From Sphingomonas pruni NBRC 15498 (GTDB lineage: Bacteria > Pseudomonadota > Alphaproteobacteria > Sphingomonadales > Sphingomonadaceae), in the NCBI RefSeq assembly GCF_001598455.1, contig NZ_BCYZ01000021.1, positions 1-62,688 of the forward strand: 62,688 nt of DNA, written 5' to 3'. A model generated the notes under the pieces. That model did not search any database. It saw only the letters and a list, made by a program, of their open reading frames with translations, and was not told where the DNA came from. A program made the position numbers and the translations under genes. This document shows, one piece after another, positions 8,745-17,355 of this stretch (its first letter is position 1; each line of letters starts with the position of its first letter).

Positions 8745-8910
8745 TTCATGCGAAGGCGCGAAGATGGTTCGCGTAGAGGCGCAGAGGACACGGAACAACG
8801 AGCTCCGGCGATCATCGCCAGCTATGTATGCTTGACCGAGGGCTATCCGCTAATCGGGGTCCCTTCGCGCCTCTGCGTGATGATCCCTTCTCTCCGCACC
8901 TTTGCGTGAA
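8745..8910. repeat. Long inverted-repeat element, degenerate copy upstream of ugd
   Basis: TTCATGCGAAGGCGCGAAG at 8745 and CACCTTTGCGTGAA ending at 8910 are related inverted arms. Inner sequences AGAGGCGCAGAGG and CGCCTCTGCGTGA are also complementary. It matches the better preserved element at 10365-10540. The rest of the 8605-9032 gap holds no convincing gene. Confidence 0.65.
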
Positions 8911-9032
8911 TCATCGTTCCGACCGACGCCGGCGCTCTTCGATCGTACTGGAAAAACCCCGTCCTTGCGGTAGAGCGGACGGATCACGATCTGGCGGTCT
9001 GCCGGACATGTCGTCAGCACCGAGGGACTAGA

Positions 9033-10334
9033 ATGAAAATCACGATGATCGGATCGGGCTATGTCGGCCTGGTATCGGGAGCCTGTTTTTCCGATTTCGG
9101 CCACGACGTGGTCTGCGTCGACAAGGATGCGAGCAAGATCGAGGCGCTCCATGCCGGCCGCATGCCGATCTACGAGCCCGGCCTCGACCAGCTCGTCGCG
9201 ACCAATGTCGCCGCCGGACGCCTGACCTTCACGACCGATCTCGCCGCCGCGGTGGCAGGCGCCGATGCCATCTTTATCGCGGTGGGGACGCCGTCGCGTC
9301 GCGGCGATGGCCATGCCGATCTTACTTATGTGTTCGAGGCGACCAAGGAGATCGCCGCCGCTGTCACCGGTCCCACCGTCGTCGTCACCAAGTCGACCGT
9401 GCCGGTCGGCACCGGCGACCGCGTCGAGGAGATCCTGCGCGAGGAACGCCCGGACATCGACATCGCGGTCGTCTCCAATCCCGAATTCCTGCGCGAGGGC
9501 GCGGCGATCGGCGACTTCAAACGTCCCGACCGTATCGTCATCGGCAGCGAGGATGCGCGCGCGCGCGAAGTGATGCGCGAGGTCTATCGTCCGCTCTATC
9601 TCAACGAGAGTCCGATCCTGTTCGTCAGCCGGCGCACGTCCGAGCTGATCAAATACGCGGCGAATGCGTTCCTCGCGACCAAGATCACCTTCATCAACGA
9701 GATCGCCGATCTGTGCGAAGCGGTGGGCGCGAACGTCCAGGACGTGTCGCGCGGCATCGGGCTCGACAATCGTATCGGCGCCAAGTTCCTCCATGCCGGC
9801 CCGGGCTATGGCGGGTCGTGCTTCCCCAAGGACACGCTGGCGCTGCTCAAGACCGCCGAGGATCATGAGAGCCCGGTGTACATCGTCGAGGCGGTGGTGA
9901 AGGTCAACGACAGCCGCAAGCGCGCGATGGGGCGCAAGGTGCTGCACGCGCTGGGCGACGAGCCGCGCGGCAAGACGGTCGCGGTGCTGGGGCTGACGTT
10001 CAAGCCCAATACCGACGACATGCGCGACGCGCCCAGCCTGGCGGTGGTGCAGAGCCTGCAGGACGCCGGCGTCACCGTCCGTGCGTTCGACCCGGAAGGG
10101 ATGGAGGCGGCCAAGGCGATGATGCCCGACGTCGTCTTCTGCAAGGACGCCTATGAGGCCGCGGCGGGCGCCGATGCGGTGACGATCGTGACCGAATGGG
10201 ACACGTTCCGCGCGCTCGATCTGCGACGGCTGGCAAGCGTGATGACCGCGCCGGTGATGGTCGATCTACGCAACGTCTATCGGCCTGATGATGTTCGCAA
10301 ACTCGGCTTCGCTTATTCGTCGGTCGGTCGCTGA
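9033..10334 (+). CDS. ugd: UDP-glucose 6-dehydrogenase
   Basis: This 433-residue enzyme oxidises UDP-glucose to UDP-glucuronate with NAD, supplying acidic sugars for polysaccharides or glycosphingolipids. The N-terminal MKITMIGSGYVGLVSGACFSD Rossmann motif, VTKSTVPVGTGDR, NPEFLREGAA, the catalytic GPGYGGSCFPKDT motif (Cys263) and the C-terminal LGLTFKPNTDDMRDAPS block are all present. Length is normal for the family. The gene stands alone, flanked on both sides by related inverted-repeat elements. Confidence 0.95.
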   Translation: MKITMIGSGYVGLVSGACFSDFGHDVVCVDKDASKIEALHAGRMPIYEPGLDQLVATNVAAGRLTFTTDLAAAVAGADAIFIAVGTPSRRGDGHADLTYVFEATKEIAAAVTGPTVVVTKSTVPVGTGDRVEEILREERPDIDIAVVSNPEFLREGAAIGDFKRPDRIVIGSEDARAREVMREVYRPLYLNESPILFVSRRTSELIKYAANAFLATKITFINEIADLCEAVGANVQDVSRGIGLDNRIGAKFLHAGPGYGGSCFPKDTLALLKTAEDHESPVYIVEAVVKVNDSRKRAMGRKVLHALGDEPRGKTVAVLGLTFKPNTDDMRDAPSLAVVQSLQDAGVTVRAFDPEGMEAAKAMMPDVVFCKDAYEAAAGADAVTIVTEWDTFRALDLRRLASVMTAPVMVDLRNVYRPDDVRKLGFAYSSVGR

Positions 10335-10364
10335 ATGGCGGGCGGGGCTCGCCAATCAAATATT

Positions 10365-10540
10365 TTCACGCGAAGGCGCTAAGGCGCAAAGAGGTTTCGC
10401 GCAGAGGCGCAGAGAACGCAGAAATTTTTATGGAGCCTCGCATCGCGAGGCTCAACAATCTGCCGCTGCAACGGTCCCTTGCCCGCGCTCCAGAGCGAAA
10501 ACACCTATGCGCTCTTCGCGCCTTAGCGCCTTAGCGTGAA
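10365..10540. repeat. Long inverted-repeat element downstream of ugd
   Basis: The arms 10365-10387 and 10518-10540 are 23 bases long and reverse complementary except for one position (outer end TTCACGCGAAGGCGCTAAGG). Inside there is a second hairpin, GAGCCTCG-CAT-CGCGAGGCTC (about 10433-10453). No coding content is seen. Confidence 0.85.
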
Positions 10541-10554
10541 CCAAATCTATCGCG

Positions 10555-11277
10555 TCACGCGGCAGCCAGCGCCGTTGCCAGCCAAGGCGGCACGGTCGCA
10601 TCTCCCAGCGCCTCGACCCGGCGCAGCTCGACCATCAGGCCGAGATCGGGATAGACCGCGCGCGTCCGCTCGCCCGCGGGTGCGATCGGCGCGACCACCA
10701 GCCGCCGGTTGACCTTGGCGCGATAATGCATCCGCGCGGTGTTCTCCTGCCCGACATAACAGCCCTTGGCGAAGCTGACGCCGTTGAGCTCGGCGGCATT
10801 CGCCTCCAGCCACAGGGTCTTGTCCTGGCCAAGTTCGGCGACACCCTCGGTCACGCCGAGCGACAAGCGATGCTCGCGCCATCCACGCGCCGGCTCGCCC
10901 GGCATTCCCAGCCAGCGCCGGCCCAGTTCCGGCAGGCGCGAGTCGGGTACACCAAGAGCGCCGTCGCGCGCCCAGTGCACCGCGCCCGCGACGCGCTCGA
11001 TCGTGATCGGCCGCCGCAGCCGGTACATCGTCAGCCGCCGCATCAGCGCGTCGGCTTCGGCCGCCTCGCAATCGATCAGCACCGATTCGCCGTCCGCCCA
11101 GAGCAGGAAGTCGAACAGCGCCTTGCCCTGGGGCGTCAGCAGACCCGACCAGCGCGGCGCGGCGGCGTCGAGGGTCAGCACGTCCTGCGTCACCAGTCCT
11201 TGCAGGAAATCGCGCACGCCGTCGCCGGCCAGACGGATCAGTGCGCGGTCGTCCAGCATGGTTCCAGTGTCGCTCAT
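10555..11277 (-). CDS. ygfZ: YgfZ/GcvT-family folate-binding protein
   Basis: This 240-residue protein has the YgfZ signature KGCYVGQE followed by the Arg-rich MHYRAKVNRRL, and an N-terminal aminomethyltransferase-like fold (LIRLAGDGVRDFLQGLVTQDV). The family helps repair or assemble iron-sulfur clusters in a tetrahydrofolate-dependent way. It is divergent from pyrC, with about 77 bases between their starts. Confidence 0.9.
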   Translation of the reverse strand: MSDTGTMLDDRALIRLAGDGVRDFLQGLVTQDVLTLDAAAPRWSGLLTPQGKALFDFLLWADGESVLIDCEAAEADALMRRLTMYRLRRPITIERVAGAVHWARDGALGVPDSRLPELGRRWLGMPGEPARGWREHRLSLGVTEGVAELGQDKTLWLEANAAELNGVSFAKGCYVGQENTARMHYRAKVNRRLVVAPIAPAGERTRAVYPDLGLMVELRRVEALGDATVPPWLATALAAA

Positions 11278-11354
11278 GAAGCCAAACTAGTGCGCGTGCG
11301 GTCGAATCCAAGCCATGCTGGCGGATCGCGGCGCACGATTGTAGGGCGGTCGCC

Positions 11355-12380
11355 ATGACCGATCGCCTGACCATCCGCCGCCCCGACGACTGGCATGTCC
11401 ATCTGCGCGACGGCGCAATGCTGGAGGCGGTAGTCTCGCAGACCGCGCGCCAGTTCGCGCGCGCCATCGTGATGCCCAACCTCACGCCTCCGGTCACGAC
11501 GGTCGCCGCGGCCGAAGCCTATCGCGCGCGCATCCTCGCCGCCTTGCCCGCCGACGGCGACTTCAGGCCGTTGATGACCTGTTATCTGACCGACGGCGCC
11601 GATCCGACGGAGATCGCGCGCGGGCACGAATCGGGCGCGTTCACCGCGTGCAAGCTCTATCCCGCGCACGCGACGACCAATTCCGCGCATGGCGTCACCG
11701 ATATTCGCGCGCTCGGCCCAGTGCTCGATACGATGCAGCGGATCGGCATGCCGCTGCTGATCCATGGCGAGGTCACCGATCGCGACGTCGACATCTTCGA
11801 TCGCGAGGCGGTGTTCATCGAGCGCACGCTGGCGCCCTTGGTGCGCGATTTCCCGGATCTAAAGATCGTGCTCGAACACATCACCACCGCGGAGGCCGCC
11901 GCGTTCGTCGCCGATGCCGGTCCGCTGGTGGCGGCGACGATCACGCCCCAGCACCTCCACCTCAACCGCAACGCGCTGTTCGACGGCGGACTACGGCCGC
12001 ATGCCTACTGCCTGCCGGTGATCAAGCGCGAGCGCCATCGCCTCGCGGTGCGCGCGGCCGCGGTGTCGGGCTCGCCCAAATTCTTCCTCGGCACCGACAG
12101 CGCGCCGCACGCGGTCGAGCGCAAGGAAATGGATTGCGGCTGCGCAGGCATTTTCAACGCGCCGTTCGCGCTCGAAAGCTATGTCGCGGTGTTCGAGGAG
12201 GAAGGCGCGCTCGATAAGTTCGAAGGCTTTGCGTCCGAGCATGGCCCGCGGTTTTACGGATTACCGCTCAACGAGGGGACGGTCACCTTGGAGCGCAAGC
12301 CAGTCGAGGTACCGGCGCGGGTGGCGGGGCTGGTGCCGTTCCATGCCGGCGAGACGCTGGGCTGGCGGTTGGCGGAATAA
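11355..12380 (+). CDS. pyrC: Dihydroorotase, class II
   Basis: This 341-residue amidohydrolase forms dihydroorotate from carbamoyl aspartate in pyrimidine synthesis. Metal and substrate residues are visible: [10 protein letters not shown] near the N-terminus, [15 protein letters not shown] with the lysine that is carboxylated in the family, LIHGEV, LEHITT and GTDSAPH. The length matches the Escherichia coli type. A strong hairpin follows the stop immediately. Confidence 0.96.
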   Translation: MTDRLTIRRPDDWHVHLRDGAMLEAVVSQTARQFARAIVMPNLTPPVTTVAAAEAYRARILAALPADGDFRPLMTCYLTDGADPTEIARGHESGAFTACKLYPAHATTNSAHGVTDIRALGPVLDTMQRIGMPLLIHGEVTDRDVDIFDREAVFIERTLAPLVRDFPDLKIVLEHITTAEAAAFVADAGPLVAATITPQHLHLNRNALFDGGLRPHAYCLPVIKRERHRLAVRAAAVSGSPKFFLGTDSAPHAVERKEMDCGCAGIFNAPFALESYVAVFEEEGALDKFEGFASEHGPRFYGLPLNEGTVTLERKPVEVPARVAGLVPFHAGETLGWRLAE

Positions 12381-12406
12381 ATTCCTCCCCGTTCCGGGGA
12401 GGATTT
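12380..12406. terminator. Hairpin terminator after pyrC, possibly bidirectional
   Basis: AAATTCCTCCCC and GGGGAGGATTT form a stem of about 11 base pairs around GTTCC with T residues on the plus side and A residues on the other side. It begins at the last base of the pyrC stop codon. Confidence 0.75.
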
Positions 12407-12437
12407 GCTGGGGCGAGGTTGGGTCTTTTCGCGCCTG

Positions 12438-12490
12438 ACGCGGGCAAAGCCCGCGTCGTCGGTCGGCGCGTCTGCGCCGCCGGCCGGGCC
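12438..12490 (-). repeat. Two-hairpin GC-rich repeat, copy 2
   Basis: Read on the minus strand it gives GGCCGGC, a hairpin GGCGC-AGA-CGCGCC, the constant GACCGACGA, and a hairpin GCGGGC-TTT-GCCCGC. It is the same arrangement as at 8661 and 52250, but with different bases in the first stem that still pair. Confidence 0.75.
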
Positions 12491-12532
12491 GATGCGAGTC
12501 TGCGGGCGAGGCGCCCGCAGCCGCATTCGGAC

Positions 12533-13282
12533 TTAAAACGGCATCCACTTCGATTTGTGGGTGAACTTCATGTACCCGGCATTGATCCCGGCGCGCCAGC
12601 CGACGCCGAGCCGGATCGGGATCAGCACGATGTTGCCGCGCCTGAGGTACGTCGCCGAGAAACCGCCGACGAAATAGAGCCGACCTTCGCCGCCCGGGAA
12701 GCGCTTGTAGATGTCCTCGGTGTCGTAGAGATTATAGACCAGCACGAACACCTTGGTGGCGTCGCCGCCGACGTCGAACCCGACCGAGGGCCCCGTCCAA
12801 TAGATTTTCTGGCTGCCCGCTACCTTGTGGCTGAGCGTGCCCGAGCCGTAGCGCAGCCCGACGACGAACGCGCCCGATGCCTCGCGCCCTGCGATATAGG
12901 CGTTGGGTCGGCCCTGACTCTTCAGGGTCTTTTCTACGATCTCCGCCAGGCCCTTGGCACCCTTGCCGAACACGCCTTCGGCAGCGTCGAGCACGTCGTC
13001 GTCGGCGTAGGTCGGACCGGTGGTCGGCGGAACCGGCGGTGGGGTAGTGTTGGCGGTGGTCGTGGCCGTCTCGTCCTGCGGAGCCGGAGCTTCGTCATAG
13101 GCCGGCACGCTCGGACTGGCGGGCGGTGGCGTGTAGGGCGCGGGCTGTGGCGCTGGCGACGGCGATCGTTGCAGGTCGCCATCGATCGCCTTGTTGGGAT
13201 CGATCGTGGTCACCTGCGCGGCGACCGGCGCGGTGATCGTCAGCATCGCCGACGAAAGAATAGTCAATAAACGGCGCATCAT
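12533..13282 (-). CDS. DUF1134 (EipA-type) envelope protein
   Basis: This 249-residue protein has a signal peptide (MMRRLLTILSSAMLTITAPVAAQ), a Pro-rich low-complexity region (about 35-85) and a C-terminal DUF1134 domain with WTGPSVGFDVGGDATKVFVLVYNL and GGFSATYLRRGNIVLIPIRLGVGWRAG. The family includes Brucella EipA, a periplasmic protein needed for cell-envelope integrity. The start at 13282 has GGGGGC upstream; an extension to 13306 would weaken the signal peptide. It is transcribed toward pyrC. Confidence 0.85.
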   Translation of the reverse strand: MMRRLLTILSSAMLTITAPVAAQVTTIDPNKAIDGDLQRSPSPAPQPAPYTPPPASPSVPAYDEAPAPQDETATTTANTTPPPVPPTTGPTYADDDVLDAAEGVFGKGAKGLAEIVEKTLKSQGRPNAYIAGREASGAFVVGLRYGSGTLSHKVAGSQKIYWTGPSVGFDVGGDATKVFVLVYNLYDTEDIYKRFPGGEGRLYFVGGFSATYLRRGNIVLIPIRLGVGWRAGINAGYMKFTHKSKWMPF

Positions 13283-13444
13283 CGCCCCCGACCCCAACCC
13301 ATACATGCCGCACGCTAAGCCCGGCGAAGATTGCCCGGCAATGAACGCAGCGGCGATCCGAGTCTATTCCGCGCTCGGCCGAGTCGAAACCCCCGGTTGA
13401 TCACCTAGGGGACGCTCGCTATAGGCCCCCATTCTGCTGCAGCC

Positions 13445-13534
13445 GGAGACGTGGGTGAGTGGCTGAAACCAACGCTTTGCTAAAGCGTCATACGGGAAAC
13501 CGTATCGAGGGTTCGAATCCCTCCGTCTCCGCCA
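13445..13534 (+). tRNA. tRNA-Ser (GCT)
   Basis: Acceptor strands GGAGACG and CGTCTCC pair, the anticodon arm is ACGCTTTGCTAAAGCGT with GCT in the loop, the variable arm is long (CATACGGGAAACCGTATC), and the T arm is GAGGGTTCGAATCCCTC. Discriminator G at 13531 is followed by an encoded CCA. Its 3' end is the attachment site of the island that follows. Confidence 0.97.
13521..13534 (+). other. attL core of the island
   Basis: CTCCGTCTCCGCCA, the 3' end of tRNA-Ser including CCA, identical to the sequence at 28294-28307. Confidence 0.85.
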
Positions 13535-13686
13535 GGGTGTTCCATAAGCCTTTGTTTATAAAGACAAAATGGAAGATGCCACGCGCTCGACCAACATTTA
13601 AACCCACATTCTTTTGAGCCATTTTGAACAGGGTTGTGCTGGCCTTGGGCACAGCCACTGCCCATAACCGGTAATTCGGAGGGGCT
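13535..13686 (+). promoter_or_regulatory. Structured leader between tRNA-Ser and the HNH gene
   Basis: This AT-rich stretch holds a perfect 8-base inverted repeat (CAAAATGG at 13565-13572, CCATTTTG at 13619-13626) enclosing about 46 bases, and a short hairpin with arms TGTGC (13635-13639) and GCACA (13649-13653). GGAGGGG at about 13678-13684 is the ribosome binding site of the next gene. It must contain the operon promoter and could also encode a small RNA; neither is proven. Confidence 0.45.
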
Positions 13687-14700
13687 ATGGCGCTACGTGA
13701 CATTACACGCGAGGGCGTACTGACCGCGATTCGTGAGTATGATCGAATTGGAGAGAAGCGCTTTTTCGAAAAGTACGGCTTCGAATCTGCGACTAAATAT
13801 TGGCTGATACGCAACGGACAGCGCTATGCCTCCAAAGCGGTAGCGAACGTCGCTCAGGCGCTGGGTATGGGGCGGCCTTATTCCCACGATATCCGTATCG
13901 GGGGCGGCGAACAGACTGTCGTACGCCGCCTTCGGGAGCTGGGATTTGAAGTGCCCAGCCCGGACAATATTCCGAGCCGAAACCCGACCTGGAGCCGCGA
14001 CGAACTTATACTCGCGCTCGACCTCTACATGACCAGCCCGGCAAGCCCACCGGGCAAAGGTAGCAAAGCCGTTGCGGAGCTTTCCGACCTCCTAAACCGA
14101 TTGCACCGGCTGAACGGGAGTTCGGCTAACGAGACGCTGCGGAACACAAATGGTGTCTATCTGAAAATGATGAACCTCCGTTCCTTAGACCCTCAATTCA
14201 CCACGCAGGGCAAGGTGGGAATGACGGCAGGAGGTAAGCTCGAAAAGGTAGTTTGGGCAGAATATTTCGGCCGTCGCGCGTTGCTTGCGGCTGATGCTGA
14301 TGCGATCCGTCAGGCGATCGTGAGCGCGGAGGGGCTATCAGGGACGCAATCAGGCGATGAAGAATATGAAGGCGCAGAGGGAGGGATCATTCTCCGCCTC
14401 CACAGGTCGCGCGAGCGAGACGCAAAGCTGATTGCCAAGAAAAAACAGCAAGCGAAGGCAGCGGGTAATCTCGCGTGCGAGGTATGCGATTTTGATTTTG
14501 CCGAGAAATACGGCGAATTAGGCTTGGGCTATATCGAAGTGCATCACATCAACCAAGTAGCATTGATGATGCCGGGGGCTATCACGAAGCTATCTGATTT
14601 GGTGTTACTATGCGCCAATTGTCACCGTATGGCCCACCGGAGGCGTTTGCCGCTTTCTTTGGATGACCTACGGCTGGCGTTGTTATCGAAGGCTATCTGA
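13687..14700 (+). CDS. HNH endonuclease with ScoMcrA-like N-terminal domain
   Basis: This 337-residue protein begins with a domain (about 1-90: LTAIREYDRIGEKRFFEKYG, then RYASKAVANVAQ and GGGEQTVVRRLRELGF) resembling the head of ScoMcrA-type modification-dependent restriction enzymes. A middle helical region (about 98-215) with TWSRDELILALDLYM is common in such proteins. The C-terminus is a zinc-bound HNH nuclease: Cys264 and Cys267, His286-His287 (YIEVHHI), then LCANCHRMAH with Cys309, Cys312 and His317. It probably cleaves modified or phage DNA. Its TGA overlaps the ATG of the reverse transcriptase gene, so the two are translationally coupled. Confidence 0.85.
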   Translation: MALRDITREGVLTAIREYDRIGEKRFFEKYGFESATKYWLIRNGQRYASKAVANVAQALGMGRPYSHDIRIGGGEQTVVRRLRELGFEVPSPDNIPSRNPTWSRDELILALDLYMTSPASPPGKGSKAVAELSDLLNRLHRLNGSSANETLRNTNGVYLKMMNLRSLDPQFTTQGKVGMTAGGKLEKVVWAEYFGRRALLAADADAIRQAIVSAEGLSGTQSGDEEYEGAEGGIILRLHRSRERDAKLIAKKKQQAKAAGNLACEVCDFDFAEKYGELGLGYIEVHHINQVALMMPGAITKLSDLVLLCANCHRMAHRRRLPLSLDDLRLALLSKAI

Positions 14701-16337
14701 TGGCAGATATTAAGATTGGTGAGCCGTTTGGCATGGAGGCCAGCGCGCTCGCGAACATCGACTTCGATCTTTCGATCAAGCGCATTCTTAACGATGTGAA
14801 GACAGACTTCATTTATGCGCCGCATCTAAACCTAATATATTCGCGCGCGGCGGATGCCCTCAAGGCTGCCGTCATTGAAGACATTAAGGCAGGGCAGTTC
14901 GCGCCTGGCATCCCCTTGTCGATAGAAGTGCCGAAATCATTTCGAATTCCCGTGGAATCCACAAAGCGGCTCGGTCCAGCGTATTCCCGGCCCGGCAGCA
15001 TTCTTCTGCCAAAAGATCGGGTACTTTATCAGGCCCTCGCTGACAAATCGACAGATGTGATCGGGAAGGCTCTAGATGGAACCCGTTCGTTCAGCCACCA
15101 GTTGGCCGAAGATGGTAGTGCTGCGATGTTCATCCCAACTCGGACATGCTGGAATGATCTTCAAAATTCACTAGCCACAAATACGCAAGTTGAAACGGTA
15201 AATTACGTTCTAAAAATTGATATCGCTAATTATTTTGGGTCGATAAATCTCCATACCCTTATAAACGTTCTTAATGACTCCGGTTTTCAGAAAGCTTATT
15301 CGTCGAGGCTTGAAGCGTTGCTTACAAGTTTTACTGGAGAACGAAGTTCAAGGGGAATTCTACAGGGAGTATATTCGTCGGATTTGTTTGGTAACTTCTA
15401 CATGGCCCCGATAGATCGCATTCTAAAGGACATGGGCGTTCCTTCTTCGCGATATGTAGACGATTTGTACATATTTGTTGATTCTGTCGATCATGCAGAT
15501 AGAATTCTACGCGATCTAATACCGGCACTTCGTAGTTATGATCTTTCATTGAATGAAAACAAATGCAAGATCATGCCCAAAAACGTTCTCCATGCAATGG
15601 AGCCGGACTTGGATTCTCTTTTTCAAGCCGCTGTTGAGGAAATAGCGGCACAGATCGATGACGAAGATTTTGATGCTGACTACGGCTTCCAATCCGAGTG
15701 GGAATCCGAAGACGACGAAGATGGTGAGGGCAGCGAGGAAGACGAAGAAGCCACGCCAATCGAACTGGCGGCCACAATTTCGCTCTTTAATTCGCTCGAT
15801 CAGTATCCTGGCCAAGAGGAAAACGTCGAGCGGTTTTGCCTTCCTCTCTTCTCGAAGGCTGGTTCCGATCACGCCGTTGACCACGTTAAAGATGCTTTTC
15901 GAAAGCGTCCTGCGATGGCGCAGATATATTCGTCCTATCTGGCTAAATTCCTGTACGATAGCGACCTTCGGGCATTCGTAGGTTCCTTAGTGGCGGACGC
16001 CGCCTTGGCCGACTGGCAGAAGATGTGGACCGTCGCCGCGCTTATGCAAGCTCCGGACCCAACCGATGACGAAGTGAAAATCGTTTTAGATATTGCTCGC
16101 GATGGAACCCGCCACGATGCGTTGCGCGCAGTTGCAGCGTATTTCGTGGGCCGATTCGGCGATCACGCTAGGCGACAGAGCCTTCGCGCGCTTTATCCTC
16201 AAGTATCGAACTACGTTCAGGTGGCAATATACGCCACTTCGAGATTCTGGCAGGGCGTAGAGCGGGCGAACGCGAAGGCGACGTGGGCAGGGCATGGGCC
16301 GCTACACTCACTCCTGACGATTGCGATGAAGAAATAG
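14700..16337 (+). CDS. Reverse transcriptase of the UG/Abi (defence) type
   Basis: This 545-residue protein has RT motifs in order: RPGSILLPKDRVLYQAL (about 97-113), motif A LKIDIANYFGSI with Asp174, motif B SRGILQGVYSSDLFGNFYM (217-235), motif C RYVDDLYIF with Asp254-Asp255, and LSLNENKCKIM (motif D/E). The catalytic aspartates are intact. There is no maturase or endonuclease domain and no group II intron around it. After an acidic linker (about 318-352) comes a helical C-terminal region resembling HEAT-like repeats, as in AbiA/UG-type RTs. Its start overlaps the HNH gene stop (TGATG). Codon use is more AT-rich than the chromosome. The exact RT class cannot be fixed by eye. Confidence 0.85.
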   Translation: MADIKIGEPFGMEASALANIDFDLSIKRILNDVKTDFIYAPHLNLIYSRAADALKAAVIEDIKAGQFAPGIPLSIEVPKSFRIPVESTKRLGPAYSRPGSILLPKDRVLYQALADKSTDVIGKALDGTRSFSHQLAEDGSAAMFIPTRTCWNDLQNSLATNTQVETVNYVLKIDIANYFGSINLHTLINVLNDSGFQKAYSSRLEALLTSFTGERSSRGILQGVYSSDLFGNFYMAPIDRILKDMGVPSSRYVDDLYIFVDSVDHADRILRDLIPALRSYDLSLNENKCKIMPKNVLHAMEPDLDSLFQAAVEEIAAQIDDEDFDADYGFQSEWESEDDEDGEGSEEDEEATPIELAATISLFNSLDQYPGQEENVERFCLPLFSKAGSDHAVDHVKDAFRKRPAMAQIYSSYLAKFLYDSDLRAFVGSLVADAALADWQKMWTVAALMQAPDPTDDEVKIVLDIARDGTRHDALRAVAAYFVGRFGDHARRQSLRALYPQVSNYVQVAIYATSRFWQGVERANAKATWAGHGPLHSLLTIAMKK

Positions 16338-16369
16338 GCGGAGCCCCCTTCCTGGCTCACTAGACCCGA

Positions 16370-16424
16370 GACTCTGCTAAATATGTCCAATACAGTATAC
16401 CCATAAGGAACAGCAGCAAGAGTC
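16370..16424 (+). repeat. Inverted repeat after the reverse transcriptase gene
   Basis: GACTCTGCT (16370-16378) faces AGCAGCAAGAGTC (16412-16424), giving a stem of about nine pairs with a small bulge around an AT-rich loop. There is no T run, so it is not a plain terminator. It could be a recombination site for the serine recombinase downstream or a structured RNA. Confidence 0.45.
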
Positions 16425-16506
16425 AGAATAAGTGTTCCAATAGGGTTGACTCGTGATATTTGGGACGGTAGTCGGGAAAGGTCTAGAGGCTATTGGGACA
16501 GAATCG

Positions 16507-17049
16507 ATGGCAATGGTTATCGGCTACGCTCGGGTGAGCAGCGACGATCAAGATTGTTCGGTACAGGAAGCGGCACTAGCGGCGGCGGGTTGCACTATCA
16601 TCCGATCTGAAAAGAAGTCGGGCACAACCACTGCCGGACGTGACGAACTCGAAACCGTGCTTTCGTTCGTTCGCGAAGGCGATACCTTAATGGTGACCCG
16701 TATCGACCGCCTTGCGCGTTCGGTCGGCGATCTAGAACGGATCGTGGCTGTCCTAAAGTCGAAGGGTGCTTTCCTTCGTGCAACGGAACAACCGATCGAT
16801 ACCTCGACTCCCGCTGGCGTGGCGTTCCTTCAAATGCTTGGCGTATTTGCTCAGTTCGAAACGGCAATCCGGCGGGAACGGCAAATGGAAGGCATCGTCC
16901 GGGCGAAGGCGGCGGGCGTTTACAAGGGGCGCAAGCCATCCGTGCCGGTTGACGAGGTTAGGCGGCTCCATGGGGAAGGTGTGCGACCGACCGATATTGC
17001 CAAGCAGTTGAAGATTGGTCGGGGGAGCGTCTACCGAGCGCTGGCCTAG
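16507..17049 (+). CDS. Serine recombinase (resolvase/invertase family)
   Basis: This 180-residue protein has the resolvase N-terminus MVIGYARVSSDDQ with catalytic Ser11, the DELETVLSFVREGDTLMVTRIDRLARS block with active-site arginines, the long dimer helix LQMLGVFAQFETAIRRERQ, and a C-terminal helix-turn-helix (DIAKQLKIGRGSVYRAL). Length is normal for Tn3-type resolvases and DNA invertases. Its target in the island is not obvious; the inverted repeat at 16370-16424 is one candidate. The ATG at 16507 was preferred to a longer in-frame reading from 16453 that adds no family sequence. Confidence 0.88.
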   Translation: MAMVIGYARVSSDDQDCSVQEAALAAAGCTIIRSEKKSGTTTAGRDELETVLSFVREGDTLMVTRIDRLARSVGDLERIVAVLKSKGAFLRATEQPIDTSTPAGVAFLQMLGVFAQFETAIRRERQMEGIVRAKAAGVYKGRKPSVPVDEVRRLHGEGVRPTDIAKQLKIGRGSVYRALA

Positions 17050-17300
17050 TCCGGGACATTCGTAATTAGGATCGCTGGATCGAGTCCAAGTGCCCGGGCA
17101 ACGTCCACAAACTCGACAGCATCAAGCCTACGCTCGCCCAATTCGTATCGTGAAACGAATTGTTGGTGGCGACCGAGTTTGTTCGCCAACCCGTCCTGGC
17201 TCCAACCCAACGCCTTTCGAGTAGCGACTAGGATGCCGACGAGCGCCCTATAGCGTTGGTCTCCAAAGCCCTTGTCTGTCGCTGTCTTTCGGGCCGCCAT
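17046..17300 (-). CDS. XRE-family transcriptional regulator
   Basis: This 84-residue protein is almost entirely one Cro/C1-type helix-turn-helix: VGILVATRKALGWSQDGLANKLGRHQQFVSRYELGERRLDAVEFVDVARALG. It overlaps the end of the serine recombinase gene tail to tail by four bases and is divergent from the small secreted protein gene at 17356. It probably regulates its own promoter region or that neighbour. Confidence 0.85.
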   Translation of the reverse strand: MAARKTATDKGFGDQRYRALVGILVATRKALGWSQDGLANKLGRHQQFVSRYELGERRLDAVEFVDVARALGLDPAILITNVPD

Positions 17301-17355
17301 AGCCCGCCTGTTCGGCTGGCTTGCATTTTACACAAAAACTGTGTGAACTGACCCG

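Noticed and set aside
13565..13653. Retron msr-msd RNA
   Set aside because: Hairpins are present, but no matched a1/a2 end repeats or conserved branching G context could be shown; kept only as a general RNA candidate.
14700..16337. Group II intron as source of the reverse transcriptase
   Set aside because: No maturase X domain or endonuclease domain is present, the gene overlaps another gene, and no domain V-like hairpin was seen after it.
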